Counted from the stretch's first letter, positions 43,856-53,548 are shown. The stretch is DNA of 64,000 nt from Stutzerimonas stutzeri (GCF_000952685.1 NZ_JYHV01000015.1:62001-126000); one strand, 5' to 3'. The notes: generated by a model from the letters alone, not told the origin. Numbers and translations: made by a program.

Positions 43856-45277
43856 ATGAATCGCCCCAGGACTCTTTACGAAAAGCACATCGATTCCCAT
43901 ACGGTCTGCAACCTCGACGACCAAGGCCATGTATTGCTCTACATCGACCGCCAAGTCGCCAACGAATACACCAGCCCTCAGGCCTTCAGCGGCCTGCGGC
44001 ATGCCAACCGCAAGGTTTGGCGCCCGGCAGCCACGTTGGCAGTCGTCGATCATGTCAACCCAACGAGCCCGGACCGTATCGCCACGATGCCCGATCCAGG
44101 CGGTGCGCGGCAGGTTTCCTCCTTCGGGGAGAACTGTCGCGACTTCGGTATCGAGCTGTTCGATGTGCTGGACAAGCGACAGGGCATCGAACACGTCGTC
44201 GCCCCTGAACAGGGCTTCATTCTGCCCGGCATGGTGGTCGCAGCAGGGGACAGCCACACCACCACCTATGGCGCGCTGGGTGCATTTGGCTTTGGCATCG
44301 GCACGTCCGAAATCGAACACCTGCTGGCAACCCAGACGCTGGTCTACAAGCGCCTGAAAACCATGCGCGTGCACGTGCGGGGCGAGCTCGGTAACGGCCT
44401 GACGTCCAAGGACATCATCATGGCGCTGATCCGCCGCATCGGTGCGTCTGGCGCGACCGGATACGCGATCGAATTTGCCGGACCCACGATCGAAGCCTTG
44501 AGTGTCGAAGCTCGGATGACGATCTGCAACATGGCGGTCGAAGCGGGTGCGCGTGGCGCCTTCATGGCGCCGGACGAAAAGGTCTACGCCTATCTCGCGG
44601 ACAAACCCCGTGCACCAGAAGGCGCGCTCTGGGAACAGGCCGTGGCGCGCTGGCGTGAGCTATACAGCGACCCGGGCGCTGAATTCGACGCCGACATCGA
44701 TCTGGATGTCGGCACGCTGGAGCCCATGGTCACCTGGGGTACAAGTCCCGATCAGGCGGCTGCAATCAGTGACCGGGTTCCGGACCCGCTGAATGAGCCC
44801 GATGCCGTCCGCCGTCAGGATACTCAGCGCGCCCTGCGTTACATGGGCCTCGAACCGGGAGAGTGCTTGTCGGATATCGAGATCAGCCACGCCTTCATCG
44901 GTTCTTGTACCAACGCGCGGATCGAGGATCTTCGCGATGCGGCGCGTGTCGTGCGTGGCCGCAAAGTGGCGGCTCACGTACGGGCCATGGTCGTTCCTGG
45001 CTCCACCCAGGTACGTGCCCAAGCCGAAGCCGAAGGGCTTGCCAAAATCTTTCTTGATGCGGGTTTCGAATGGCGCCAGTCAGGTTGCTCGATGTGCCTG
45101 GCGATGAATGACGATGTGCTGTCTCCCGGTGATCGCTGTGCGTCCAGTACCAACCGGAACTTCGAGGGCCGTCAGGGGGCAGGAGCGCGTACGCATTTGA
45201 TGAGCCCTGCGATGGTCGCTGCCGCTGCGGTGTCGGGCCGTTTGACCGATGTTCGTTCGTTGTCCGAGGAGGCTTGA
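43856..45277 (+). CDS. leuC: 3-isopropylmalate dehydratase-type large subunit (LeuC paralogue)
   Basis: This is a 473-residue aconitase-family large subunit, catalysing dehydration/rehydration of a malate-type acid. The [4Fe-4S] cysteines are in FIGSCTNARIEDL and GCSMCLAMNDD. Substrate-binding parts include GDSHTTTYGALGAFGFGIGTSEIEHLLATQ. Its start at 43856 follows GCATAACAAGCTCAAGCGAG. No leuB or leuA is nearby and the local regulator is LysR-like, so this pair may serve a catabolic acid (D-malate, citramalate or dimethylmalate type) rather than leucine synthesis. The leuC name reflects family only. Confidence 0.92.
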   Translation: MNRPRTLYEKHIDSHTVCNLDDQGHVLLYIDRQVANEYTSPQAFSGLRHANRKVWRPAATLAVVDHVNPTSPDRIATMPDPGGARQVSSFGENCRDFGIELFDVLDKRQGIEHVVAPEQGFILPGMVVAAGDSHTTTYGALGAFGFGIGTSEIEHLLATQTLVYKRLKTMRVHVRGELGNGLTSKDIIMALIRRIGASGATGYAIEFAGPTIEALSVEARMTICNMAVEAGARGAFMAPDEKVYAYLADKPRAPEGALWEQAVARWRELYSDPGAEFDADIDLDVGTLEPMVTWGTSPDQAAAISDRVPDPLNEPDAVRRQDTQRALRYMGLEPGECLSDIEISHAFIGSCTNARIEDLRDAARVVRGRKVAAHVRAMVVPGSTQVRAQAEAEGLAKIFLDAGFEWRQSGCSMCLAMNDDVLSPGDRCASSTNRNFEGRQGAGARTHLMSPAMVAAAAVSGRLTDVRSLSEEA

Positions 45278-45278
45278 G

Positions 45279-45887
45279 ATGGAACCCTTCGTTACCATTA
45301 GCGGCACGGCTGCCCCCATGTTGGCGGCCAATGTCGACACCGATGTGATCATGCCCAAGCAGTTCCTCAAGGGTATTGACCGCAACGGTCTCGATCGCGG
45401 CGTGTTCTTCGATCTGCGCTGGCTGCCGAACGGTGAGCCGAACCCGGACTTCGTGCTCAATCAGCGGCCCTGGAACGAGGTCAGTTTTCTGGTCGTCGGG
45501 CCCAATTTCGGTTGTGGCTCGAGCCGCGAACATGCGGTCTGGGGGCTCAAGCAGCTCGGCATCCGCGCATTGATCGGAACCAGCTTCGCTGGGATCTTCT
45601 TCGATAACTGTCAGCGCAATGGCCTGTTGCTGATCCAGCTGAGCGATGCGGAACTGCGTGAGGTCGGGCAACTGGTCGCCCGGCCTGAGTTCGCGACGAT
45701 TCGCATCGACCTCGGCGAACAGAAGATAGTACTTCAGGAAGGACGGTCGATCGAGTTCGCCATCGACGCGTTGCGCAAAGAAGCCCTCTTGCTCGGGCTG
45801 GACGCCATTGGCAGCACCTTGCAGCGCACCGATCAGATCACGGCGTTCGAGATCCGGCACCTGCAGGCCAACCCCTGGCTTGCCTGA
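45279..45887 (+). CDS. leuD: 3-isopropylmalate dehydratase-type small subunit (LeuD paralogue)
   Basis: This 202-residue swivel subunit pairs with the LeuC-like protein encoded one base upstream. It has MLAANVDTDVIMPKQFLKGIDRNGLD at the N-terminus and the conserved NFGCGSSREHAVWGLKQLGIRALIGTSFAGIFFDNCQRNGLL turn that closes the active site. ATG 45279 follows GAGGAGG. The C-terminus is complete. A GC-rich hairpin follows it. Confidence 0.92.
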   Translation: MEPFVTISGTAAPMLAANVDTDVIMPKQFLKGIDRNGLDRGVFFDLRWLPNGEPNPDFVLNQRPWNEVSFLVVGPNFGCGSSREHAVWGLKQLGIRALIGTSFAGIFFDNCQRNGLLLIQLSDAELREVGQLVARPEFATIRIDLGEQKIVLQEGRSIEFAIDALRKEALLLGLDAIGSTLQRTDQITAFEIRHLQANPWLA

Positions 45888-45892
45888 TTTAT

Positions 45893-45934
45893 GCCCTGGG
45901 CCGGCCCTGGCTTCGGCCCGGCTTGGCCCAGGGC
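45893..45934 (+). terminator. GC-rich hairpin after leuD
   Basis: A perfect 10-bp stem (GCCCTGGGCC with GGCCCAGGGC) encloses a smaller GC hairpin. There is no T-run, but its position between convergent leuD and LysR genes suits transcription termination on both sides. Confidence 0.55.
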
Positions 45935-45999
45935 GAACCAGCCCCAGCGGGGCCTGTGAGACGTCATTCGCGTCGGCGCGTCGCACAGTACTGTGCGGA

Positions 46000-46929
46000 T
46001 TACAGTGAAATCGCGCGGAAGTGTTCTTCTAAAAATTCCACACAGACCCTTAGCTTGGCCGAGTTGGACAGGCGCGTCGGGTAGACTGCCCAGACGTTCG
46101 CGCTCTGGCTGTAGTCCGGTAGCACCTGTACCAACTCGCCAGTTTCCAGCAGCGGCCTCACGTCCCATAACGAGCGCAGCAAAATCCCTCTACCGTGCAG
46201 CGCCCATTGCAGCACGATTTCTCCGTTGTTCGAGGACAGCGGGCCGCTGATGCGAACGCTATGCTGCTTGCCGGCACGATCCAGCGCCCAGACGCCAAAT
46301 GCGTTGTTACGCTCTTTCAATACCAGACAATCGTGGCGTTGGAGGTCGTCGAGGCTTTGCGGCGTGCCGCGCCGAGCGAGGTATTCGGGTGTGGCGCAGA
46401 GAATCCGTTTGTTGGTCACCAGGCGTTTGCTGATGTGCTGCCCCGGCAGGTCGTCGCCGACGCGAATCTCAAGGTCGAACCCTTCGCCGACCAGGTCAAC
46501 GACGCGGTCGAACACCTCCAGGCGGATCTCCAATTCAGGATAGCTCTCCGCCAATAAGGAAATGGCTGGCGCGACGTGGTTACGGCCGAATCCGAACGAG
46601 CTGCTGATGTGCAGCAATCCCCTCGGGGTCTGCCGTGCTTGCGAGAGTTCGTCGAACAGGTCGTCCAAATCACCCAGGATGCGCACGGCCCAGCGTTGAG
46701 CGCGTTCGCCATCCTCAGTCAAAGCGATACGGCGAGTGGTGCGGTGCAGCAGCCGCGCTTTCAGTGCGCTTTCCAGAATTTGGACGCGCTTGCTGATATA
46801 GGCGGGGGATACCCCAAGCTCATCCGCAGCCCCGGCAAAGCTCTGTTTGCGAATTACCGTGAGGAAAACCCGCAGGTCTTCCGGTAATGGCAATTGATCA
46901 CGAAGTGTGTTCACGGCGCCATGTTCCAC
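46000..46929 (-). CDS. LysR family regulator (DmlR-like)
   Basis: This 309-residue regulator has an N-terminal helix-turn-helix (LRVFLTVIRKQSFAGAADELG, SPAYISKRVQILESALKARL) and a DmlR-type effector domain (GLLHISSSFGFGRNHVAPAI). DmlR activates D-malate dehydrogenase genes. It is convergent with the leuCD pair, and a malate-like inducer for that pair is a reasonable guess. The 104 bases upstream of its start hold its promoter. Confidence 0.9.
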   Translation of the reverse strand: MEHGAVNTLRDQLPLPEDLRVFLTVIRKQSFAGAADELGVSPAYISKRVQILESALKARLLHRTTRRIALTEDGERAQRWAVRILGDLDDLFDELSQARQTPRGLLHISSSFGFGRNHVAPAISLLAESYPELEIRLEVFDRVVDLVGEGFDLEIRVGDDLPGQHISKRLVTNKRILCATPEYLARRGTPQSLDDLQRHDCLVLKERNNAFGVWALDRAGKQHSVRISGPLSSNNGEIVLQWALHGRGILLRSLWDVRPLLETGELVQVLPDYSQSANVWAVYPTRLSNSAKLRVCVEFLEEHFRAISL

Positions 46930-47033
46930 CTATTTGTTTCACGTTTGGTGAATATAACATGGTGACAGCTGGGCTTATCAGACGAGTCCGCTCCCCTAAA
47001 TCCACACACCAAACATCCAAGCTGGCCGCCTGC

Positions 47034-47579
47034 TCAGACCACCAACGTGCCGCGGAACCCCCTCGCGGCGTAATAAGATTGCGCGCCGTTGTGATAAACG
47101 AAAACACAGTCATAGCGACGGTCACAAAAGAGCGCACCCCCAAGCTTTCTGATGGCAGAGGGTGTTTGCACCCAGCTGGAGGTCTTGGCATCGAAGCAGC
47201 CTAGTTTCTGCAGGTCCCGATACTGGGCTTCCGTCAGAATCTCGATGCCCAGGTCGGCAGCCATCTCGGTAGCACAGTTGGCCGGCTTGTTCTCCTTTCT
47301 TGAGTCCAGGGCCGCCCGGTCATAACAGAGGCTTCTACGGCCAGCGGGACTTTCGGCAGAACAGTCGACGAAGATGATCTCGCCCGTGTCCGTATCGCGA
47401 GCTATCACGTCTGGCTCGCCGCCAGTGCTCTCCATGTTCTGCAGCGCTTGCAGTTTTTCCGGCGAAGCCTCCAGCCTGGTACACACCTGAGGCCATTCAA
47501 TACCTTCATGCCGGCACATGTTCGCCTCGAAGCGAACCTTCAGCGTGCCAATTAGCGCCTCTCGCTGCTTTGCATTCAT
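47034..47579 (-). CDS. DUF4256 family protein
   Basis: This is a 181-residue soluble protein that matches the DUF4256 pattern: MNAKQREALIGTLKVRFEANM, NMESTGGEPDVI, FVDCSAESPAGRRSLCYDRAALDSRKENKP, and the tail FCDRRYDCVFVYHNGAQSYYAARGFRG. The conserved D/C/E residues suggest an enzyme, but no activity is known. It is monocistronic between two LysR genes. Confidence 0.88.
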   Translation of the reverse strand: MNAKQREALIGTLKVRFEANMCRHEGIEWPQVCTRLEASPEKLQALQNMESTGGEPDVIARDTDTGEIIFVDCSAESPAGRRSLCYDRAALDSRKENKPANCATEMAADLGIEILTEAQYRDLQKLGCFDAKTSSWVQTPSAIRKLGGALFCDRRYDCVFVYHNGAQSYYAARGFRGTLVV

Positions 47580-47744
47580 GTCCGCAACCTCCCTGACGTG
47601 TCATCTCGAATACGATCGTTCAGCGCAGAACCCATCCGAGCCGTGCGACTGATGAAATGACTGGCAGATTAGCAGGTGCTCGTAGCGGTCTTGTTCCGTC
47701 TGTTTTGCCCGAGGCATGACGGACCGACCGATGTGTCTGCAGAT

Positions 47745-48662
47745 TCATTCGACGTCGCGGATGAGTGGGGCACTGCCTGGCAGCTGTGCGGCCAATGCAT
47801 CGACGGCGAGACGCACTCTCAACGGTAGCCGTGGGGTTTGCAGCCAGAGCGCGTACACATCGTAGAGATGGCCTGGCTGCTGGGGAAACACCTGCACCAG
47901 TGTGTTGGCAAGGATGCGTTCATGTACCAGCCAGTAGGGAAGCCAGGCCAGGCCGATGCCAGTGGTTGCTGCGTCAGCTATCGCGTCGAGGTCGTCCAGG
48001 CATAGGCGGTAACGGGGCAGAATTTCCAGAGGTGCTTGACCATCGTGGGGAAATAGCCAGGGCGCCACCGGGCCTGAGCGTCGATAGGCGATGGCTTGAT
48101 GCTCGCTTAGGTCCTCGATCCGCTGTGGCTGGCCATGTTCGAGGAGATAGCCGGGGGCGGCGCAGACCACCATGGTTTGCCTTGCAACGCGTCGCGCCAC
48201 CAGGTTGGTGTCATCCGCCGGGACGCCGGTGCGGATCGCAAGGTCGAAGCCGTCTTCGGCCAGGTCCGAGAGCCGATCGTTGAAAGAGATATCGAGTTCG
48301 AGGGCGGGGTATTGCCGGGCCAGTTCCAGCAGAACCGGCGCGACGCAGTGTCTACCGAAGTGTACAGGCACCGTGACTCTCAGCTTCCCCCTTGGCTCGG
48401 CCATATGGTCAGCGGCGAGCGCCTCGGACAGTTCCACTTCCGCGAGGATCGCCCGACAGCGTTCGTAGTAGGCATTGCCGATACCCGTCAGGCTTTGACG
48501 CCGCGTGGTCCGGGAAATCAGCCGCACGCCGAGGCGCTCTTCGAGCGCGCGAATGTGCTTGCCCACCATAGGCCCGGAAAGGTCCAGAGCGTTGCCTGCG
48601 GCAGCGAAAGACCCGAGTTCGACGACCCTGACGAATACCGCCATGCTGGTGAGCCGGTCCAT
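47745..48662 (-). CDS. LysR family regulator
   Basis: This 305-residue regulator starts MDRLTSMAVFVRVVELGSFAAAGNALDLSG with a typical helix-turn-helix, and an effector domain with VPVHFGRHCVAPVLLELARQYP follows. It is divergent from the quinone-reductase-like gene at 48770, with a 107-base shared promoter, so that gene is its probable target. It is close in type to the LysR protein encoded at 46000. Confidence 0.9.
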   Translation of the reverse strand: MDRLTSMAVFVRVVELGSFAAAGNALDLSGPMVGKHIRALEERLGVRLISRTTRRQSLTGIGNAYYERCRAILAEVELSEALAADHMAEPRGKLRVTVPVHFGRHCVAPVLLELARQYPALELDISFNDRLSDLAEDGFDLAIRTGVPADDTNLVARRVARQTMVVCAAPGYLLEHGQPQRIEDLSEHQAIAYRRSGPVAPWLFPHDGQAPLEILPRYRLCLDDLDAIADAATTGIGLAWLPYWLVHERILANTLVQVFPQQPGHLYDVYALWLQTPRLPLRVRLAVDALAAQLPGSAPLIRDVE

Positions 48663-48769
48663 TGGAAACTCCTGGTTTCGAGTGTTTTATCTTATCCGTC
48701 ATTTATCACGCATCTCCGGGCTTGGGATAGTTGATTGCATCCATTTGGTTTCTATTTTGGAGGCAGGAA

Positions 48770-49759
48770 ATGACGCGAGCAGTGCGGTTTCACGAACATG
48801 GCGGCCCCGAAGTCCTATGCATCGAGCAGGTGGATATACCGAAGCCGGGACGGGGAGAAGTCCGGATACGCGTGAAGGCGTTGGGAATCAATCGGGCGGA
48901 AACGCTGTTGCGCGAGGGGCGTTATATCGAGCAAGCCATCTTCCCCTCGGGGCTTGGACTGGAGGCGGCGGGCATCGTCGAGAGTGTGGGTGAAGAGGTG
49001 GAAGGGCTGGAGCCAGGGGACGCGGTCAGTGTAGTGCCGCCGCAGTCCATGGTCCGTTGGCCCGCATATGGCGAGCTGGCGCTGTTTCCTGCCGAACTGA
49101 TCGTCAAGCATCCGCCTGTTCTTGCCTGGGAGGAGGCTGCGGCGATCTGGATGCAGTACCTCACCGCTTACGGCGCGCTGGTGGACATCGCCGAGCTCGG
49201 CAAGGATGACTTCGTGGTGGTGACGGCAGCCTCCAGCAGCGTCGGCCTGGCGGCTATCCAGATCGCCAATCTGGTGGGCGCAACGCCAATCGCCGTCACT
49301 CGCACATCAGCCAAACGATCCGCTTTGAGTGCGGCCGGTGCCCGCCATGTGATTGCGATGGCAGAGGAGGATCTTGCTGTCCGTCTCAAGGAAATCACAG
49401 GCCCAAGGGGTGCACGGGTAGTGCTGGACCCTATTGGCGGCCCGCTGTTCGAGCCGTTGACCGAAGCGATGGCGCAAGGCGGTATTCTCCTCGAATACGG
49501 TGGGCTCAGCCCGGAGCCAACGCCGTTCCCGCTATTCACGGTGCTCAGCAAGTCGCTCACTCTGCGTGGTTACCTCGTGCACGAGATCACCACTGACCGC
49601 GCACGTCTCCAGGCGGCCAAGACCTTTATTCTCAACGGTCTGGAGTCAGGTGTGCTGCGTCCGGTGATCGCGAAGGTGCTTCCCTTCGAGCAGATAGCTG
49701 AAGCGCATCGCTTCGTTGAATCGAACGAGCAGTTTGGCAAGGTCGTGGTTACGCTATAG
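48770..49759 (+). CDS. Zinc-free MDR oxidoreductase (quinone reductase-like)
   Basis: This is a 329-residue NADPH-dependent medium-chain reductase. The N-terminal domain has GGPEVLCIEQVDIPKPGRGEVRIRVKALGINRAET, where NRAE replaces the zinc cysteine. The cofactor domain has VVTAASSSVGLAAIQIANLVGA. No structural zinc cysteines are present. This fits the zeta-crystallin/QOR branch, acting on quinones or enoyl compounds. ATG 48770 follows GGAGGCAGGAA. It is divergent from a LysR gene and convergent with hmgR. Confidence 0.9.
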   Translation: MTRAVRFHEHGGPEVLCIEQVDIPKPGRGEVRIRVKALGINRAETLLREGRYIEQAIFPSGLGLEAAGIVESVGEEVEGLEPGDAVSVVPPQSMVRWPAYGELALFPAELIVKHPPVLAWEEAAAIWMQYLTAYGALVDIAELGKDDFVVVTAASSSVGLAAIQIANLVGATPIAVTRTSAKRSALSAAGARHVIAMAEEDLAVRLKEITGPRGARVVLDPIGGPLFEPLTEAMAQGGILLEYGGLSPEPTPFPLFTVLSKSLTLRGYLVHEITTDRARLQAAKTFILNGLESGVLRPVIAKVLPFEQIAEAHRFVESNEQFGKVVVTL

Positions 49760-49927
49760 GTGCCAGGGCGGTGCGGGCTATGGGTGGTGGCGAGCAAGGT
49801 GTGGTGCAGATGTCGCTTCACTGCTCGCCCCGTCATCTGCTTTGGTGGGAAGCTGCCGCCAAGCTCCACGCCCTATGTTTCTGCGACGTGCCCTGGTGCC
49901 TGGTATCCGGTGGTTCGTTCCCGCGGT

Positions 49928-50728
49928 TCATTCATCCGCCGATGGAGTGAACGAACCCGCTCCCATCCGGGCACTGATTTTCCTAGCCGCGCCCAGCAAG
50001 CGCTGCGCCGCTTCGCCATCCACCTCTGCCATGAAGCCTGGCTCGGCGCCGACTATCGTGATGACGCCCGCCAACCGCTGATTGCCGCTGAACAGCGGCG
50101 CGGACAGTGCGTTGACGCCTGCCATCAGCAGGCCGTGCACGGGTTGGATGTGGGTGCGTTGCAGTTCGCTCATGGTGGCGAACAGGGCGGTGGAGGAAGG
50201 GGCGGACGGGAGCTTCATTTCTTCCTCGCGCAACTCGGCCGTTTCCGCATTCGGCATGAAGGCGTTGAACACCAAACCGGTGGACGAACCCAGCAGCGGC
50301 AGCACCGAGCCCACCTGCGTCACCAGCGTGACGGCCCGGACCGCCTGCTCGACATGCACGACGGCCGGCCCGCGGTTGCCCCAGACGGCGAGAAAGCAGG
50401 TTTCGTTGAGCTCGTCGCGCAGTTGCGCCAGATGCGGCGTGGCCAGTTTGACCACGTCCAGCCGGCCCAGCGCGGCCAGCCCGACGAACAAGGCAGCGCG
50501 GCCCAAGCCGTAGTGATTGGTCAGCGGATCCTGCTCGGCGAAGCCGCTGGCCATCAGCGCCTGCAGATAACGATGGACCTTGCTGGCGGGCATGCCGACG
50601 TGTTCGGCCAGGCGCGACAGTGACGTGGCAGGAGCCAGTTCGGCCAATGCAGTGAGGATGTCCGTGCCCACCTCGGCGGCCTGTACTTTCTGTCGGCGAG
50701 GCGCCGTATCCGCGTTGCTGTCTGCCAT
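49928..50728 (-). CDS. hmgR: IclR-type repressor of homogentisate genes
   Basis: This is a 266-residue IclR-family regulator. Residues 15-85 form a winged helix (ILTALAELAPATSLSRLAEHVGM, PASKVHRYLQALMASGFAEQD), and the C-terminal GAF-like domain senses the ligand (LNETCFLAVWGNRGPAVVHVEQAV, GSVLPLLGSSTGLVFNAF). Divergent position beside hmgA matches Pseudomonas putida HmgR, which represses hmgABC and is released by homogentisate. A 17-bp palindrome lies on the hmgA promoter between the two genes. Confidence 0.93.
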   Translation of the reverse strand: MADSNADTAPRRQKVQAAEVGTDILTALAELAPATSLSRLAEHVGMPASKVHRYLQALMASGFAEQDPLTNHYGLGRAALFVGLAALGRLDVVKLATPHLAQLRDELNETCFLAVWGNRGPAVVHVEQAVRAVTLVTQVGSVLPLLGSSTGLVFNAFMPNAETAELREEEMKLPSAPSSTALFATMSELQRTHIQPVHGLLMAGVNALSAPLFSGNQRLAGVITIVGAEPGFMAEVDGEAAQRLLGAARKISARMGAGSFTPSADE

Positions 50729-50781
50729 GAGTTCAGCTGTCCTGTGTCTGCGGCCACTTTTCTGAAGGCGCTGTTTATAGC

Positions 50782-50829
50782 TTGACGCCTCGGTGAGTTC
50801 AAATTACTTTTTGCGTAAACGCATTACGC
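50782..50829 (+). promoter_or_regulatory. hmgA promoter with HmgR operator
   Basis: A -35 TTGACG and -10 TACTTT lie 17 bases apart (50782-50810). The perfect palindrome GCGTAA-N5-TTACGC at 50813-50829 starts two bases later, covering the expected transcription start. P. putida HmgR is known to bind a 17-bp palindrome at the hmg promoter, which agrees in length and placement. Confidence 0.82.
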
Positions 50830-50844
50830 TAAAGAGATACAGCT

Positions 50845-52149
50845 ATGCAACGACAACAACAATCTGGTGAAACTGCTCGATATCTGTCCGGCTTCGGCAA
50901 TGAATTCAGTAGCGAGGCCTTGCCGGGCGCGCTGCCGGTCGGCCAGAACTCCCCGCAGAAGGTGCCGTACGGCCTCTACACCGAGTTGCTCTCCGGCACG
51001 GCCTTCACCGTGCCCCGCAGCGAAGCGCGTCGGGCCTGGCTGTATCGAATCCGTCCTTCGGCCAACCATGGCCAGTATCAGCGTCTGGATCGTCAGCTCG
51101 GCAGCGAGCTGGGACCGGTCACACCCAATCGGCTGCGCTGGAACCCCGAGCCATTCCCTGAGACCGCGACGGATTTCCTCGATGGTCTGATGTGTGTGGC
51201 GGCCAATTTCGAGCCCGACCAGCCGGCGGGAGCGAGCATCTATCGTTACGCGGCGAACGTGTCGATGGAGCGAGTCTTCTTCAATGCTGATGGCGAACTG
51301 TTGCTGGTGCCGCAGCAAGGTGCGCTGAAGCTGGTCACCGAACTGGGCGTGCTCGAGGTGGGCCCGCTTGAGATCGCGGTAGTCCCGCGCGGCATGCGCT
51401 TTCGCGTCGAGTTGCTGGACACGACTGCCCGCGGCTACGTGTGCGAGAACCATGGCTGTGCCTTGCGTCTGCCGGATCTGGGGCCGATCGGCAGCAACGG
51501 CCTGGCCAATCCGCGTGACTTCCTGGCGCCCGTTGCGCAATTCGAAGAGCGCGACGAACCCGTTCAGCTGGTGCAGAAATTCCTCGGCGAACTCTGGGCC
51601 ACCGAGCTCGGGCACTCGCCGCTGGACGTGGTCGCCTGGCATGGCAACAACGTGCCCTACAAGTACGATCTGCGCCGGTTCAACACGATCGGCACTGTCA
51701 GCTTCGACCACCCGGATCCCTCGATCTTCACCGTACTGACCTCGCCCAGCGCCATCCACGGCATGGCCAACATCGACTTCGTGATCTTCCCGCCACGCTG
51801 GATGGTGGCGGAAAACACCTTTCGACCGCCGTGGTTCCACCGCAACCTGATGAACGAATTCATGGGCCTGATCGATGGCGCCTACGATGCCAAGGCCGAC
51901 GGTTTCTCGCCCGGTGGTGCTTCGCTGCACAACTGCATGAGCGCCCACGGCCCGGATCACGTGTCGACTGAACAGGCGATCAACGCCGAACTCAAACCGC
52001 ACAAGATCGAGAACACCATGGCCTTCATGTTCGAAACCGGCCAGGTGCTTCGCCCCACGCGCCAGGCGTTGGAAAGCCCGCAACTGCAGGACGATTACGA
52101 CAGCTGCTGGGCTGGCCTGGCCAAGACTTTCGACAAGAAACAGAAATAA
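50845..52149 (+). CDS. hmgA: Homogentisate 1,2-dioxygenase
   Basis: This 434-residue iron(II) dioxygenase opens homogentisate to 4-maleylacetoacetate. The N-terminus [23 protein letters not shown] and the iron-binding C-terminal cupin part ([19 protein letters not shown] with ligand His and Glu, then [12 protein letters not shown] with the other His) match the family. The length is standard. It is the first gene of a two-gene operon under the HmgR operator. The next gene, fahA, starts 16 bases after its stop. Confidence 0.97.
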   Translation: MQRQQQSGETARYLSGFGNEFSSEALPGALPVGQNSPQKVPYGLYTELLSGTAFTVPRSEARRAWLYRIRPSANHGQYQRLDRQLGSELGPVTPNRLRWNPEPFPETATDFLDGLMCVAANFEPDQPAGASIYRYAANVSMERVFFNADGELLLVPQQGALKLVTELGVLEVGPLEIAVVPRGMRFRVELLDTTARGYVCENHGCALRLPDLGPIGSNGLANPRDFLAPVAQFEERDEPVQLVQKFLGELWATELGHSPLDVVAWHGNNVPYKYDLRRFNTIGTVSFDHPDPSIFTVLTSPSAIHGMANIDFVIFPPRWMVAENTFRPPWFHRNLMNEFMGLIDGAYDAKADGFSPGGASLHNCMSAHGPDHVSTEQAINAELKPHKIENTMAFMFETGQVLRPTRQALESPQLQDDYDSCWAGLAKTFDKKQK

Positions 52150-52165
52150 CAGGACTGCACAGACC

Positions 52166-53488
52166 ATGACCGAACAAAACATAACCGCGGAAAAGGGACT
52201 ACGCAGTTGGGTCGAATCGGCTAATGGCCATTCGGACTTTTCCCTCGCCAACCTGCCGCTGGGGGTCTTCAGCCGGAACGGCGGGCTACCGCGCGGCGGC
52301 GTTGCGATCGGCGACTGCATTCTCGACCTTGCCGCAGCTTGCGATGCAGGCCTGTTCGAAGGGCGCGCCGCCGAAGCGGCGAAGGCCGCCAGCGCCAGCA
52401 GCCTCAACACCTTCTTCGCGCTGGGGGCGTCGGCTCGCAAAGCGTTGCGCGAGGCGCTGCAAGGCTTGCTCGCCGAGACCTGCGAGCACCGTGATCGTCT
52501 GCGCGCCATGGGCGAAACCCTGCTGCAGCCGATGAGCCAATGTCAGATGCATCTCCCGGCCAAGGTGGGCGACTACACCGACTTCTATGTGGGCATCCAT
52601 CACGCCAACAACGTCGGCAAGTTGTTCCGCCCGGATAATCCCTTGTTGCCGAACTACAAATACGTACCCATCGGTTATCACGGTCGTGCATCGACCATCG
52701 ATGTGTCCGGCGCCACGGTCAAGCGGCCCAATGGCCAGACGCTGCCGCCTGGCGCCAGCGAGCCGAATTTCGGCCCCAGCAAGCGCCTGGATCACGAGCT
52801 GGAATTGGGAATCTGGATCGGGGAAGGCAATGCCCGAGGCGAGGCGATTTCGATCAGCGAAGCGGGCGCTCACGTGGCAGGTTTCTGTTTGCTCAACGAC
52901 TGGTCGGCGCGCGATCTGCAGGCCTGGGAATATCAACCGTTGGGGCCGTTCCTGTCCAAGAGTTTCGCCACCAGCGTCTCGCCCTGGGTGGTAACGCCCG
53001 AGGCCCTGGAACCGTTCCGCTGCGCGCAGCCGGCGCGTCCCGAAGGCGATCCTCAGCCGCTGCCGTATCTGTATGACGAAAAGGATCAGCGGCAGGGCGC
53101 TCTGGACATCGAGCTGGAGGTGCTGCTGCAGACCCAGGCCATGCGCGACAAGGATCTGCCGGCGCAGCGCATCACCCTCAGTAGCACGCGCAACATGTAT
53201 TGGACCGTGGCTCAGATGATCGCCCACCACAGCGTCAATGGCTGCAGCCTGCAGCCGGGCGATCTGTTCGGCTCCGGCACGTTGTCCGGTGAGACCACCG
53301 ATAGCTGCGGGAGCCTGCTGGAGATCACCCAGGGCGGCAAACAGTCGCTGGAACTGGCGAGCGGCGAAACCCGTACCTTCCTCGAAGACGGCGATGAGAT
53401 CATCTTCAGGGCGCGCTGCCAGCGCGAGGGGTATGGCGCAATCGGGTTCGGCGAATGCCGCGGTCGGGTGCTACCCGCTTCGCGCTGA
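52166..53488 (+). CDS. fahA: Fumarylacetoacetase
   Basis: This 440-residue hydrolase splits fumarylacetoacetate to fumarate and acetoacetate, the last step of the pathway (called hmgB in P. putida). Typical parts are DFYVGIHHANNVGKLFRP, YKYVPIGYHGRASTIDVSG, LNDWSARDLQAWEYQPLGPFLSKSF and FGSGTLSGETTDSCGSLLE, with metal and substrate ligands among them. The maleylacetoacetate isomerase gene that often follows is absent here; a strong terminator follows instead. Confidence 0.96.
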   Translation: MTEQNITAEKGLRSWVESANGHSDFSLANLPLGVFSRNGGLPRGGVAIGDCILDLAAACDAGLFEGRAAEAAKAASASSLNTFFALGASARKALREALQGLLAETCEHRDRLRAMGETLLQPMSQCQMHLPAKVGDYTDFYVGIHHANNVGKLFRPDNPLLPNYKYVPIGYHGRASTIDVSGATVKRPNGQTLPPGASEPNFGPSKRLDHELELGIWIGEGNARGEAISISEAGAHVAGFCLLNDWSARDLQAWEYQPLGPFLSKSFATSVSPWVVTPEALEPFRCAQPARPEGDPQPLPYLYDEKDQRQGALDIELEVLLQTQAMRDKDLPAQRITLSSTRNMYWTVAQMIAHHSVNGCSLQPGDLFGSGTLSGETTDSCGSLLEITQGGKQSLELASGETRTFLEDGDEIIFRARCQREGYGAIGFGECRGRVLPASR

Positions 53489-53502
53489 AGCGGTTCTCAT
53501 GA

Positions 53503-53536
53503 AGCCCGGTTGCCGGTCCGGCAACCGGGCTTTTTT
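53503..53536 (+). terminator. Intrinsic terminator of hmgA-fahA
   Basis: A long near-perfect stem (AGCCCGGTTGCCGG with CCGGCAACCGGGCT) is followed by six T residues. It ends the hmg operon and separates it from the convergent MBOAT operon. Confidence 0.92.
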
Positions 53537-53548
53537 CGCGCCGATTTA

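Noticed and set aside
49760-50623. Long plus-strand frame opposite hmgR
   Set aside because: It is the complement of the clear IclR-type gene and has no domain of its own.
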